Part shown: piece by piece, positions 1 to 7,493 of the stretch | How the letters are laid out: each line of letters opens with the position of its first letter | How positions within the stretch are numbered: the stretch's first letter is position 1 | NCBI GenBank assembly: GCA_035316885.1 | Contig: DATHII010000159.1 | Coordinates: 1-18,686, forward strand | DNA from: DASRTE01 sp035316885 | Lineage (GTDB): Bacteria > Actinomycetota > Actinomycetes > Jiangellales > Jiangellaceae | DNA: 18,686 nucleotides | Direction: 5' to 3' | Position numbers and translations under genes: made by a program | Notes under the pieces: generated by a model | What the model was told of the DNA's origin: nothing | Seen by the model: only the letters and a program-made list of their open reading frames with translations | Database searches by the model: none

Positions 1-230
1 CGGTAGTCGGCGAGGAGCACGGCAACCGGCTCGTCGCGGAGCCGGAGCTCACGCAGCGCATCGAGGGCCGACTCACCGGACTCGGCGCGAACGATCCGGT
101 GCCGCTCGCCGTACTGGCGGCGCAGGTCGCGGGCCACGGCCCGGGACACGCTGACATCGTCGTCCACAGTGAGGATGACGGGCTTCGACGGCACGCGCCC
201 ATGCGACCACGACGGACGGCCCTCTGTCAT
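1..230 (-). CDS. Response regulator receiver domain, N-terminal part (probably fused to a thioredoxin-reductase-like oxidoreductase)
   Basis: The minus strand is open from an ATG at 230 to the window edge, so only about 76 N-terminal residues are visible. They form the start of a CheY-like receiver domain. After a 17-residue leader comes a beta strand ending in the acidic triplet DDD (residues 23-25), then the helix motif VSRAVARDLRRQYG. The piece ends at VLLADYR, where the aspartate (about residue 75) is the expected phospho-acceptor. The wording of the motifs (SVSRAVARDLRR, RAESGESALDALREL, LLADYR) resembles actinobacterial proteins in which a receiver is fused to an FAD-dependent thioredoxin-reductase-like module. 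That fusion lies outside the window and is inferred. The gene is divergent from the secreted protein that starts at 326. No strong ribosome binding site was seen before the ATG. Confidence 0.8.
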   Translation of the reverse strand, partial: MTEGRPSWSHGRVPSKPVILTVDDDVSVSRAVARDLRRQYGERHRIVRAESGESALDALRELRLRDEPVAVLLADY

Positions 231-325
231 CTCGCGGCCCTGCCCTGAGCGCGGACGTGCCGAGTAGCAAGTGCTCGCGCCCAGGTGACATGCACGTCGC
301 GTGCCTGCACCAAGGGGGGATGATC

Positions 326-901
326 ATGAAGGTGTCGCGTAGCCTTGGGTTGGCCGGAGGGCTTTCCCTCGCATTTGGGGTCGCGAGTGTGGTGCCGGCC
401 GCGGCGGCGCCAATCGTGAACGATCACTTCCACACGTCGGAGTCAGAGGTCTTCGACGACTTCTGCGAGGACATGGCGGTGCTGTTCCAGCACGAGGCCG
501 ACATCCATGAACTGGTCAAGCCGCGTGGGCCGGACGGTCTGATCTACTTCGCTGCGAACGTTCGCGTGGTCGACTCGTGGACCAACCTGGCCACCGACAA
601 GACCTTCACCATCGAAGCGACCTTCCTGGACAAGGACCAGCGCGTCACCGACAACGGTGACGGGACACTGACCATCCTCATCAAGTCGCCTGGTCACCAG
701 AAGGTCTACGGCCCGGACGGCCAGAGGCTGTTCCTCGACGCCGGTATCTTCTCGTTCGAGATCCTCGTGGACCACGGCGGCACACCGACCGACCCGTCCG
801 ACGACGCGTTCCTCGCTGACCTCGGCGTCGTCAAGGTGACCGGCCGATCCGACACAGCTGAGCGCGATTTCTGCGAGGACTTCCGCGAGTTCACGAGCTG
901 A
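326..901 (+). CDS. Small secreted protein of unknown function
   Basis: This 191-residue protein starts with a clear Sec signal peptide. The sequence MKVSRSLGLAGG is followed by a hydrophobic stretch and an alanine-rich site (VPAAAA before PIVND), so cleavage near residue 28 is likely. The ATG at 326 is preferred because the run AAGGGGGG lies six to seven bases upstream. An in-frame ATG at 320 and a longer frame back to 257 also exist but have no better ribosome binding site. The mature part is acidic and beta-rich, with a DNGDGTLTILIK segment, and carries two FCED motifs near its two ends (in DDFCEDMAV and RDFCEDFREF). Their cysteines could form a disulfide that closes the fold. I do not recognise a named family. 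It resembles short exported hypothetical proteins common in actinobacteria. Confidence 0.85.
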   Translation: MKVSRSLGLAGGLSLAFGVASVVPAAAAPIVNDHFHTSESEVFDDFCEDMAVLFQHEADIHELVKPRGPDGLIYFAANVRVVDSWTNLATDKTFTIEATFLDKDQRVTDNGDGTLTILIKSPGHQKVYGPDGQRLFLDAGIFSFEILVDHGGTPTDPSDDAFLADLGVVKVTGRSDTAERDFCEDFREFTS

Positions 902-937
902 CGACGTGGAGTCCAGCTGACGATCTCAGTTGCGGCG

Positions 938-1271
938 CTCGAGCCGGTTGAACTGAGCACGTGGCCGACCCCGCTGGAACCCGCTCGCCGGCTGGCGGTC
1001 AGCCTTGTGCAGATCCATCGGGATCCGACCGGCGACGGATACGCCACGCCGGCACCTGCCGCCCGGCGCGATGCTCCTCGCTGCTCAGACCGAGGGTCTG
1101 TTCCTTGACCCGGCTTACACGGCACGCGCCCTCGCTGGACTGACGCAACCTGTCGCGGACGGCCATATCGCGGTCGGTGCGAGAACCGTGTTCATGCACA
1201 GCGGCGGGCTGCCAGGACCGTTCGGGCACGCTCAGCTGCCGGCTCTGATGAAGTGCCTCGACGCGTCGTAG
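938..1271 (+). pseudogene. D-cysteine desulfhydrase / ACC deaminase family relic, internally deleted and frameshifted
   Basis: Two pieces of one PLP-dependent enzyme lie head to tail. Frame one (about 938-1070) reads LEPVELSTWPTPLEPARRLA, which matches the family N-terminus (TPLEP motif). It passes straight into a GDGYATPAPAARRDA segment, which matches the region just before the C-terminal block. The reading then continues in another frame from about 1071 as MLLAAQTEGLFLDPAYTARA and VFMHSGGLPGPFGH, matching the family's C-terminal EGILLDPVYTGKAMAGL and HTGG motifs, and stops at 1269-1271. Roughly 200 residues, including the PLP-lysine region, are missing between the pieces. A one-base shift near 1065-1071 then separates GDGY from TEG. 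Intact members have about 330 residues, and only about 110 remain. No function is expected. Confidence 0.8.
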
Positions 1272-1280
1272 CCTGGCCGG

Positions 1281-2255
1281 GTGGCGGAGGCTATCGCGCT
1301 CACCGTCGACGGCCCGAACGGCCCGCGTACCGTGCGCGTGTCCAATCCGGACAAGATCTACTTCCCAGAACTGCGCATCACCAAGCTCGATGTCGTGCGG
1401 TACTTCCTGTCCGTGGGCGAGGGAATTCTCCATGCGCTCCACGAGCGGCCGACCACATTGGAGCGCTGGCCGACCGGAGTGGTCCCGGGCGTCAAGCTGA
1501 CCATCTGGCACGGCGACCGGGGCAAGGCGTTCTATCAGAAGCGACTTCCCAAAGGCGCCCCGGGCTGGGTGGAGACCGTCGGAACGGCCTCCGGAGATCT
1601 CTTCGATCCCGATCAGGTATGCCCGACGGAAACCGCGGTGGTCGCCTGGGCGGCAAGTCTCGGGACGCTCACATTTCACTCGTGGCCGGTGCGTCGACCC
1701 GACGTCGATCACCCCGACCAGCTGCGGATCGACCTGGATCCCCAGCCGGGCACAGACTTCCGGCACGCGGCCCGGGTGGCCGTCGAGCTGCGCGCACTTC
1801 TCGCCGCGCTGGGCATGATGGGCTTCCCGAAGACCTCCGGCAAGCGCGGCATCCACGTTTGCGTGCCGATCGAGCCATGCTGGACCTTCGCCGAGGTTCG
1901 CCGTGGCGTGATCGCGCTGGGCCGGGAGCTGGTGAGCCGGATGCCGGACGACGTGACCATCAGCTGGTGGAAGAAGGACCGCGGCCAGAGAGTCTTCCTC
2001 GACTACAACCAGATGCCCATCGCTTCGGCCTACTCGATCCGCCCCACCCCTCGGGCCTGCGTATCGGCGCCGGTGACCTGGGACGAGCTGACCGACGTGA
2101 GTCCGGAGGACTTCGGCGTCGTCACCATGCCGGCACGGTTCGCCGAACTCGGCGACCTGCACGACGGACTCGCCGACCGGGCCTTCTCTCTCGAACCGCT
2201 GCTCGAGATGGCCGACCGCCACGAGCGTGACGGCGTCGGCGGCGATCTGCCGTAG
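1281..2255 (+). CDS. LigD-like polymerase domain protein (NHEJ primase-polymerase, AEP superfamily)
   Basis: This 324-residue standalone polymerase domain belongs to the archaeo-eukaryotic primase family that bacteria use in end joining. All three catalytic motifs are present: the metal-binding pair in RIDLDPQPG (D151 and D153), the nucleotide-binding SGKRGIHV (186-193), and the third acidic residue in VFLDYNQ (D241). The N-terminal NPDKIYFPE and the WHGDRGKAFYQKR segment are also typical. The start is GTG at 1281, twelve bases after the desulfhydrase relic ends. There is no nuclease or ligase domain, so this is a split version of LigD. The ligase-like gene follows 22 bases downstream and the two are probably co-transcribed. 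By family knowledge it fills gaps or extends ends, often preferring ribonucleotides. No Ku gene is visible in the window. Confidence 0.93.
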   Translation: MAEAIALTVDGPNGPRTVRVSNPDKIYFPELRITKLDVVRYFLSVGEGILHALHERPTTLERWPTGVVPGVKLTIWHGDRGKAFYQKRLPKGAPGWVETVGTASGDLFDPDQVCPTETAVVAWAASLGTLTFHSWPVRRPDVDHPDQLRIDLDPQPGTDFRHAARVAVELRALLAALGMMGFPKTSGKRGIHVCVPIEPCWTFAEVRRGVIALGRELVSRMPDDVTISWWKKDRGQRVFLDYNQMPIASAYSIRPTPRACVSAPVTWDELTDVSPEDFGVVTMPARFAELGDLHDGLADRAFSLEPLLEMADRHERDGVGGDLP

Positions 2256-2277
2256 GCGTGGAAGCGATACTTGGCCC

Positions 2278-3390
2278 GTGCTTCTCCCGGTTATGCCTCC
2301 CGTGGCGCCGATGCTGGCGAAACTGGTCGCCGATATTCCGTCCGATCAGTTCTACGAGCCGAAATGGGACGGTTTCCGGTCGATCGTGTACCGCGACGGC
2401 GACGAGGTCGAGATCGGCAGCCGCGGCGAGCGACCGATGACCCGGTACTTCCCCGAGGTGGTCGCGGCCGCGAAGCACAGCCTGCCGGCGCGCAGCGTGA
2501 TCGACGGTGAGATCGTCGTCGCCGATCCAGCCAAGCAGGGCCTGGACTTCTTTGCGCTGCAGCAGCGCATCCACCCGGCGGCGAGCAGGGTCAACCTGCT
2601 CGCCGAACAGACGCCGGCCAGCTTCATCGCCTTCGATCTGCTGGCGCTGGACGACGACGACTACATGCCGCGGCCGTTCCACGAGCGACGAGCCGCCCTC
2701 GAGCGGGCGCTGGCAGCAGCAGCGCCGCCGGTCCACCTGACCCCGATCACCCAGAACCAGGACCTGGCTCGGCGATGGTTCGACGTGTTCGAGGGCGCCG
2801 GCCTGGACGGCTTGATCGCAAAGCGAGCAGACCTGACCTACCAGCCGAACATGCGGGTCATGGCCAAGATCAAGCACGAGCGGACCGCGGACTGCGTGGT
2901 GGCCGGCTACCGCGTCCACAAGTCCAGCCCGGACGCCGTCGGCTCGTTGCTCCTCGGGCTCTATGACGACGCCGAGCACTCCGTCGTCCCGCCCGCGTTT
3001 CGCAGCGAGACATCCAGGTCCTTGCTGACGCCGGTCGGGGTCGTGGGTGCGTTCCCGATGGCCCGGCGCAAGGAGTTGTTCGTCGAACTGCAGCCACTGG
3101 TCACCGAATTCACCGACCACCCATGGCGCTGGGCGGCCGAGGAGGTGGCCCGCGGTCGCAAGGGCGAGGCGAGCCGGTGGAACCCCGACAAGGACCTCTC
3201 GTTCGTTGCCCTTCGGCCGGAGCGCGTGGTCGAGGTCCGCTACGACTACATGGAGGGATTCCGGTTCCGGCACACTACCCAGTTCGTACGGTGGCGCCCG
3301 GACCGCGATCCCGCGTCGTGCGGGTACGGCCAACTCGAACAGCCGGTGCGGTTCGATCTGGCCGACGTCCTGGCCGGCCGAGTTTCCTGA
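2278..3390 (+). CDS. ligC: ATP-dependent DNA ligase, LigC-like
   Basis: This 370-residue ATP-dependent DNA ligase has an adenylation domain and an OB fold. Motif I is EPKWDGFR, with K29 as the predicted adenylated lysine. Other motifs are IDGEIV, FIAFDLLAL, the motif IV equivalent LDGLIAKR, and MAKIKH, which supplies motif V lysines. The C-terminal half, with WNPDKDLSFVALRPERVVEVRYDY, forms the OB-fold part. I chose GTG 2278 because it gives VLLPVMPPVAPMLAKL, which matches the usual N-terminus. ATG 2293 is the alternative, and the longer frame from 2227 would overlap the polymerase gene. With the upstream polymerase it forms a two-gene repair unit that seals nicks or joined ends. The gene name rests on length and motifs and is fairly secure. 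Confidence 0.92.
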   Translation: MLLPVMPPVAPMLAKLVADIPSDQFYEPKWDGFRSIVYRDGDEVEIGSRGERPMTRYFPEVVAAAKHSLPARSVIDGEIVVADPAKQGLDFFALQQRIHPAASRVNLLAEQTPASFIAFDLLALDDDDYMPRPFHERRAALERALAAAAPPVHLTPITQNQDLARRWFDVFEGAGLDGLIAKRADLTYQPNMRVMAKIKHERTADCVVAGYRVHKSSPDAVGSLLLGLYDDAEHSVVPPAFRSETSRSLLTPVGVVGAFPMARRKELFVELQPLVTEFTDHPWRWAAEEVARGRKGEASRWNPDKDLSFVALRPERVVEVRYDYMEGFRFRHTTQFVRWRPDRDPASCGYGQLEQPVRFDLADVLAGRVS

Positions 3391-3534
3391 CGCGGGCGCG
3401 CAGCTACGCCCTGCTTCCTGCCGCCTCCCAGCCGACGACACCTCACGTGGCACGGCGGGTGTCGCCTGTCGATCCGGTCGGAACGCGTTCGTATAGAGGG
3501 TAGGAAGCTCGAACTCGACAGAACGGAACTTCAC
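3391..3534 (+). promoter_or_regulatory. Intergenic region with a candidate promoter for the DHFR-like/YCII/ECF42 set
   Basis: The gap between the ligase and the DHFR-like gene contains TATAGA at 3492-3497, about 40 bases before the ATG, which could serve as a -10 element. No convincing TTGACA-like hexamer is seen 16-18 bases upstream. ECF promoters often look different, so autoregulation by the downstream sigma factor remains possible. This is a weak call. Confidence 0.3.
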
Positions 3535-4143
3535 ATGAGCAAGGTCGTTGTCTTCACCAGCTTGACCCTCGACGGCGTGATGCAGGCTCCGGGTCGGGCA
3601 GACGAGGACCGCCGCGGCGGATTTGAACACGGCGGCTGGGCGATCCCGTACGCGGATCAGGTGCTCGGCAACGTTGCCGCCGAGGGCATGGCCACGACCG
3701 CGGGCATCCTCCTGGGCCGGCGGACCTACGAGGACTTCTTCGACTTCTGGCCGAAGCAGACCGACAACCCGTTCACGGAGGCGCTGAACAACACGCAGAA
3801 GTACGTTGCGTCAAGGACGCTGCAGAACCCGCTCCCGTGGAGCAACTCGGAGCTCCTCGGGGGCGACGCCGCGGAGGCCGTGGCCAGGCTCAAAGAACAG
3901 CCGGACAAGGACCTCGTGGTCCTCGGCAGCGGGGAACTTGTCCAGTCACTGATGCGGCGCAATCTCGTCGACGAGTACGTGCTCCTGATCCACCCGTTGG
4001 TTCTGGGATCGGGACGGCGTCTGTTCACCGAGGACGGTTCATTCGCTGCTCTCCGGCTTGTCGACACCACGGCGACGACCACCGGCGTGGTCATCGCGAC
4101 CTACCAGCCAGCCGAGACGACGACCGCCCACGCCGCACCCTGA
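3535..4143 (+). CDS. Dihydrofolate reductase family protein (RibD C-terminal-like domain)
   Basis: This 202-residue protein belongs to the DHFR-like/RibD C-terminal superfamily. It opens with SKVVVFTSLTLDGVMQAPG. The central ILLGRRTYEDFFDFWP is the usual NADPH-binding region, VVLGSGELVQSLMRRNLVDEY follows, and HPLVLGSGRRLF comes near the end. The length is normal for the standalone form. These proteins have the reductase fold, but most have no proven substrate and this one should not be taken for folA. It is followed after 33 bases by a YCII protein and then an ECF42 sigma factor. Such small enzymes are frequent partners or targets of ECF sigma factors with DGPF proteins, so a shared regulon is likely (inference). 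A weak GGAA precedes the ATG. Confidence 0.9.
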   Translation: MSKVVVFTSLTLDGVMQAPGRADEDRRGGFEHGGWAIPYADQVLGNVAAEGMATTAGILLGRRTYEDFFDFWPKQTDNPFTEALNNTQKYVASRTLQNPLPWSNSELLGGDAAEAVARLKEQPDKDLVVLGSGELVQSLMRRNLVDEYVLLIHPLVLGSGRRLFTEDGSFAALRLVDTTATTTGVVIATYQPAETTTAHAAP

Positions 4144-4176
4144 CGTAATCTCGGCCACCACCAAGGAGCCACACCG

Positions 4177-4533
4177 ATGAAGCAGTACTTGCTCAGCGTG
4201 TATCAGCCGGACGGAGATCCTCCCCCGCCCGAGGTCCTGGAACCGATCATGCGGGGCCTCGACGCCTGGAACCAGGAGCTCAGGGCTGCCGGCGCGTGGG
4301 TCTTCACCGGCGGCCTGCACCCCCCGAGCACCGCCACCGTGGTGCGGACCCAGGGCAGCGACGTGCTCATCACCGACGGGCCCTTCACCGAGGGCAAGGA
4401 GCACCTCGGTGGGTTCACGATCATCAACGCGTCCGATCTCGACTCCGCGCTCGAATGGGGCCGTAAGCTCGCGCAGGTGACCACGCTGCCGATCGAGGTA
4501 CGGCCACTGCACGACGGCGAGGCCGAGGACTGA
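4177..4533 (+). CDS. YCII-related / DGPF-type protein
   Basis: This 118-residue YCII-related protein of the DGPF type has the signature ITDGPFTEGKEHLGGF at about residues 67-82, which contains the DGPF tetrad. The N-terminus KQYLLSVYQPDGDPPPPE and the C-terminal LPIEVRPL are also typical. A good ribosome binding site, AAGGAG, lies ten bases before the ATG. The ECF42 sigma gene begins eight bases after the stop, so the two are very probably co-transcribed. In the ECF42 group a DGPF protein is the standard neighbour and takes the place where other ECF factors have an anti-sigma factor. Its biochemical role is not settled. It could be a small enzyme or a partner of the sigma factor. Confidence 0.92.
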   Translation: MKQYLLSVYQPDGDPPPPEVLEPIMRGLDAWNQELRAAGAWVFTGGLHPPSTATVVRTQGSDVLITDGPFTEGKEHLGGFTIINASDLDSALEWGRKLAQVTTLPIEVRPLHDGEAED

Positions 4534-4541
4534 CACCTGAC

Positions 4542-5774
4542 GTGGCGGTGCTCGCCACCTCCGAGATCGAACGCGTCTTCCGCGAGGAGCACGGTCGCGC
4601 GGTCGCAGTCCTGACCCGCGTCTTCGGTGACCTCGACGTCGCCGAAGAGGCGGTCCAGGACGCGTTCACCGCGGCGGTACAGCGCTGGCCGTCAAGTGGA
4701 GTGCCCCCCAGCCCGGCGGGATGGATCATCACCACCGCCCGCCGTCGAGCGATCGACCGCCTCCGCCGGGAGACCTCCCGGGAGGACCGGCACGCTCAGG
4801 CCGCCCTGATCCACGCCCGTGACGAACCAGCCGAGGAGGGCGCTGTGCGCGACGACCGACTGCGCCTGATCTTCACCTGCTGTCACCCTGCGCTCGACAC
4901 CGGCGTCCAGGTCGCGCTGACGCTCCGTCTCCTGGGAGGGCTCACCACCGCAGAGATCGCACGCGCCTTTCTGGTCGCCGAGCCGACCATGGCCCAGCGG
5001 CTGGTCCGGGCCAAGGGGAAGATCCGCGACGCGCGCATCCCCTATCGGGTCCCCCACGAGGCGGACCTCCCCGGCCGGCTTCGCGCCGTGCTGGCCGTCG
5101 TCTACCTCATCTTCAACGAGGGCTACACGGCGAGCTCGGGCGACCGGCTAGTGCGCGAGGACCTCTGCACCGAGGCCGTCCGACTCGGTCGGCTCCTGGC
5201 CGAGCTCATGCCCGACGAACCGGAAGTCATGGGGTTGCTCGCGCTCATGCTGCTCATCGAGTCGCGTCGGGTCACCCGAACCACCCCGGACGGCGACCTC
5301 GTGCTGCTGGCCGAACAGGACCGTGGTCGCTGGGACCGCGGCCTCATCGCCGAAGGCCAGGCCATCGTCCGGCAGTGCCTCCGGCGTGATGTGCCCGGCC
5401 CCTACCAGATCCAGGCAGCGATCAACGCTGTCCACAGTGACGCGCCGGCCGCGGCCGCCACGGACTGGTGGCAGATCCTGCAGCTGTACGACCAGCTCCT
5501 CTGGCTCACCCCGAGCCCGGTCGTGGCCCTCAACCGCGCGGTCGCAGTGGCCGAGGTCGACGGACCAGATGCGGCGCTGATCCTCGTCGATGGCCTCGAC
5601 CTCGATGGCTACCACGTGTTTCACGCCATCCGCGCCAACCTGCTCCGACGCATGGGCCGCAGCGCCGAGGCGGCGCTCGCGTACGACAAGGCGATCGCCC
5701 GCACCGAGAACGCGGTCGAGCGCGACCTCCTGCAGCGCAGCCGTCAGGCGCTCACACGAGATGAACAGAGCTGA
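4542..5774 (+). CDS. ECF42-type RNA polymerase sigma factor with C-terminal TPR-like extension
   Basis: This 410-residue ECF sigma factor is about twice the usual ECF length. Region 2 covers about residues 10-80 (EEHGRAVAVLTRVFGDLDVA through WIITTARRRAIDRLRRE). The group-typical LIFTCCHPAL is at 109-118. Region 4 with its helix-turn-helix is at about 122-165 (LGGLTTAEIARAFLVAEPTM). From about residue 175 an alpha-helical region starts (AVLAVVYLIFNEGYTAS) and runs to the end with TPR-like repeats such as NRAVAVAEVDGPDAAL and LLRRMGRSAEAALAYDKAI. In ECF42 proteins this tail replaces a separate anti-sigma factor and is needed for activity. The start is GTG at 4542. The tight spacing to the DGPF gene supports one operon. 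Likely targets are its own operon, including the DHFR-like gene (inference). Confidence 0.94.
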   Translation: MAVLATSEIERVFREEHGRAVAVLTRVFGDLDVAEEAVQDAFTAAVQRWPSSGVPPSPAGWIITTARRRAIDRLRRETSREDRHAQAALIHARDEPAEEGAVRDDRLRLIFTCCHPALDTGVQVALTLRLLGGLTTAEIARAFLVAEPTMAQRLVRAKGKIRDARIPYRVPHEADLPGRLRAVLAVVYLIFNEGYTASSGDRLVREDLCTEAVRLGRLLAELMPDEPEVMGLLALMLLIESRRVTRTTPDGDLVLLAEQDRGRWDRGLIAEGQAIVRQCLRRDVPGPYQIQAAINAVHSDAPAAAATDWWQILQLYDQLLWLTPSPVVALNRAVAVAEVDGPDAALILVDGLDLDGYHVFHAIRANLLRRMGRSAEAALAYDKAIARTENAVERDLLQRSRQALTRDEQS

Positions 5775-5944
5775 CAGATCCGCCCGTGCGAGCCCACCAC
5801 ACGACCGGGGATCGTCAGCGGGTGGCGCGCCGCTCCGCCAATCGGCCTGTGGATCTGGAATCACGTCGACCTGCGCGCCGTTGACCCTGTCGTCGTGGCG
5901 AGCTCCTGAACGCCGATGGCGATCCCATATGAGGACACCACACC
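5775..5944. other. Intergenic region without recognised gene
   Basis: The 170 bases between the sigma factor and the membrane protein contain no open frame I recognise, no clear promoter and no terminator-like hairpin with a T-run. A short GAGG lies 13 bases before the GTG of the next gene. Confidence 0.5.
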
Positions 5945-6610
5945 GTGCGCCGTGAACTGGAACCTGTTGGCGCGGGCGGCGCAGGGTCGACAAGCGCGCC
6001 GCGCGCGGTGGTGACCCTGTTCATCTCATGCGTCGTGCTCGGTATCGGGGTCGCGCTGCTCCTTGAGACGGCGCTCGGTTCGGACGGCTACTCCACGCTG
6101 ATCAACGGGCTGTCGATCGCCACCGGGGTTCCATTCGTGGTCGTCAACTGCGTGGTCGGCGTGCTCCTCGTCGCGATGGCCTGGGCTCGCGGGCTGCGGC
6201 CCGGGCTGGGCACGGTCGTACAACCGGTGGTGGTCGGCTTCACCGTCTCCGCAGCGATGAGCGTGATCGTTCAGCCGGACCATCTGGTGCTTCGCGGCCT
6301 GCTCCTCGTGCTGGCCTTCCCGGTGCTGGCGGTGGGGGTTGCGGGCTATCTGGGCAGCGGGACCGGCGCCGGCCCTACCGAGGCCGCTGCGCTCGCGTGG
6401 GACCCACCGGTCCCCTTCGGGTGGAGTTACAGCGCCGTTCAGGGCGGGGGTGCCCTCGTCGGCTGGCTGCTCGGCGCCGACATCGGGCCGGGTACGGTCC
6501 TGGTGATATTCCTTCTCGGACCCGCGGTGGACCTGCTGTCCCGGCGTTTCAGGTTGTTCAACATCCATGCCGAGGTCGGCTCGGCACATCTCGGCGGGCG
6601 AGCTCGTTGA
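5945..6610 (+). CDS. YczE/YitT-like integral membrane protein
   Basis: This 221-residue membrane protein has about five hydrophobic segments, at roughly residues 20-41, 58-80, 88-110, 115-137 and 165-198. The first includes VVTLFISCVVLGIGVALLLE. The glycine-rich YLGSGTGAGPTEA at about 135-147 resembles the conserved loop of the YczE/YyaS/YitT group, for which no transport or enzyme activity is firmly known. The start is uncertain. GTG 5945 gives a 20-residue polar leader, and downstream in-frame valine codons near the first membrane segment could also be used. It is convergent with the TetR gene at 6739, and the 128 bases between them contain no strong hairpin. Confidence 0.8.
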   Translation: MRRELEPVGAGGAGSTSAPRAVVTLFISCVVLGIGVALLLETALGSDGYSTLINGLSIATGVPFVVVNCVVGVLLVAMAWARGLRPGLGTVVQPVVVGFTVSAAMSVIVQPDHLVLRGLLLVLAFPVLAVGVAGYLGSGTGAGPTEAAALAWDPPVPFGWSYSAVQGGGALVGWLLGADIGPGTVLVIFLLGPAVDLLSRRFRLFNIHAEVGSAHLGGRAR

Positions 6611-6738
6611 CCCGGCACCGTCCGGCGTAGACACGGTGGAGGATCTGGTAACGACGATGCGCGTGAGGCCCACCCGAAGTCGGTGGTGGCGTGGGAGGTC
6701 TCAGCCTGCGCAGTCGTCTCCGCACTGAGCGACGTGGG

Positions 6739-7389
6739 TCAGGGGGTGCCGTAGGCGGCCAGGAAGACGCGGACGCCCTGGTCGGCGTAGCGCTCGAGTT
6801 CGTTGGGCGTGAACTCAGTGTCGCTGCCGTGGAACATCGCCTTGTTCAGCGGGATCGACAGGATCAGCCAGTTGAAGTGTTGAGCGGCCAGCAGCGGGTC
6901 GTCCACCCGCAAGAGCCCTCGCCGGGCGAGCGCGTGGAACTGATCCGCGAGGGTGGCGTGGGCTCGCTCGGGTCCGCTCGCATACCAGGTCTGGGCCAAC
7001 TCCGGAAAGCGCTCGGCCTCCGCGATGATGATGCGCCGCAGCTGGATCAGGTGCGGTTGCGTGACGTCGGTGATGTGCCGGCGAGCGAACTGCCGGAGGT
7101 CTTTCTCGATGTCTTCGCTGTCGGGCAGTGCCGCGACCATTCCGTGGGTGAGCGTCTCGGTCGCGCTGATGTCACCGGTGATGATGGCGGTGAACAACCG
7201 CTTCTTGTCGGCGAAGTGCTTGTAGACGGTCTGCTTGGACACCGCGGCGAGCGCGGCGACCTCGTCCATGCTGGCGCCGTCGTATCCCTTGCGAAGGAAC
7301 ACTGTTCGGGCCGCGTCCATGATTGCTCTGTGTTTCCGGGCGGATCGGCCCGATTCCGCGGCGCTGCCGTCCTTGGCCGGAGCTGACAT
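6739..7389 (-). CDS. TetR/AcrR family transcriptional regulator
   Basis: This is a 216-residue TetR regulator. The helix-turn-helix domain lies at about residues 18-65: ARKHRAIMDAARTVFLRKGY, then SMDEVAALAAVSKQTVYKHF, the most conserved part of the family. The rest is an alpha-helical ligand and dimer domain containing RRIIIAEAERFPELAQ. ATG 7389 is preferred over ATG 7407 because GGAGGAAGG lies at a suitable distance before 7389 and overlaps the upstream candidate. The gene is divergent from the alpha/beta hydrolase at 7494. The 104-base spacer contains strong palindromes, so it probably represses both itself and the hydrolase (inference). The ligand cannot be told from sequence. Confidence 0.93.
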   Translation of the reverse strand: MSAPAKDGSAAESGRSARKHRAIMDAARTVFLRKGYDGASMDEVAALAAVSKQTVYKHFADKKRLFTAIITGDISATETLTHGMVAALPDSEDIEKDLRQFARRHITDVTQPHLIQLRRIIIAEAERFPELAQTWYASGPERAHATLADQFHALARRGLLRVDDPLLAAQHFNWLILSIPLNKAMFHGSDTEFTPNELERYADQGVRVFLAAYGTP

Positions 7390-7437
7390 CAGCGGACCTT
7401 CCTCCATCGGGCACGTCGTGGCGATAGTACTAGACGG

Positions 7438-7462
7438 ACCAGTACTATACTGGTACTGTACC
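7438..7462. promoter_or_regulatory. Probable TetR operator: two overlapping palindromes in the divergent promoter region
   Basis: A perfect inverted repeat ACCAGTA-CTA-TACTGGT spans 7438-7454. A second perfect one, GGTAC-T-GTACC, overlaps it at 7452-7462. The first contains TATACT on the plus strand (7446-7451) and TATAGT on the minus strand (7449-7444), so a bound dimer would cover possible -10 boxes in both directions. An alternative plus-strand pair is TAGACG (7431-7436) and TACTGT (7454-7459) with a 17-bp spacer. Confidence 0.65.
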
Positions 7463-7493
7463 GTCCAGTTCTATGCGCAAGTGAGGAGCAACC

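Noticed and set aside
999..3630. Long minus-strand open frames opposite the polymerase and ligase genes (999-2222 and 2122-3630)
   Set aside because: They mirror well-supported plus-strand genes, have compositions typical of high-GC antisense frames and match no family.
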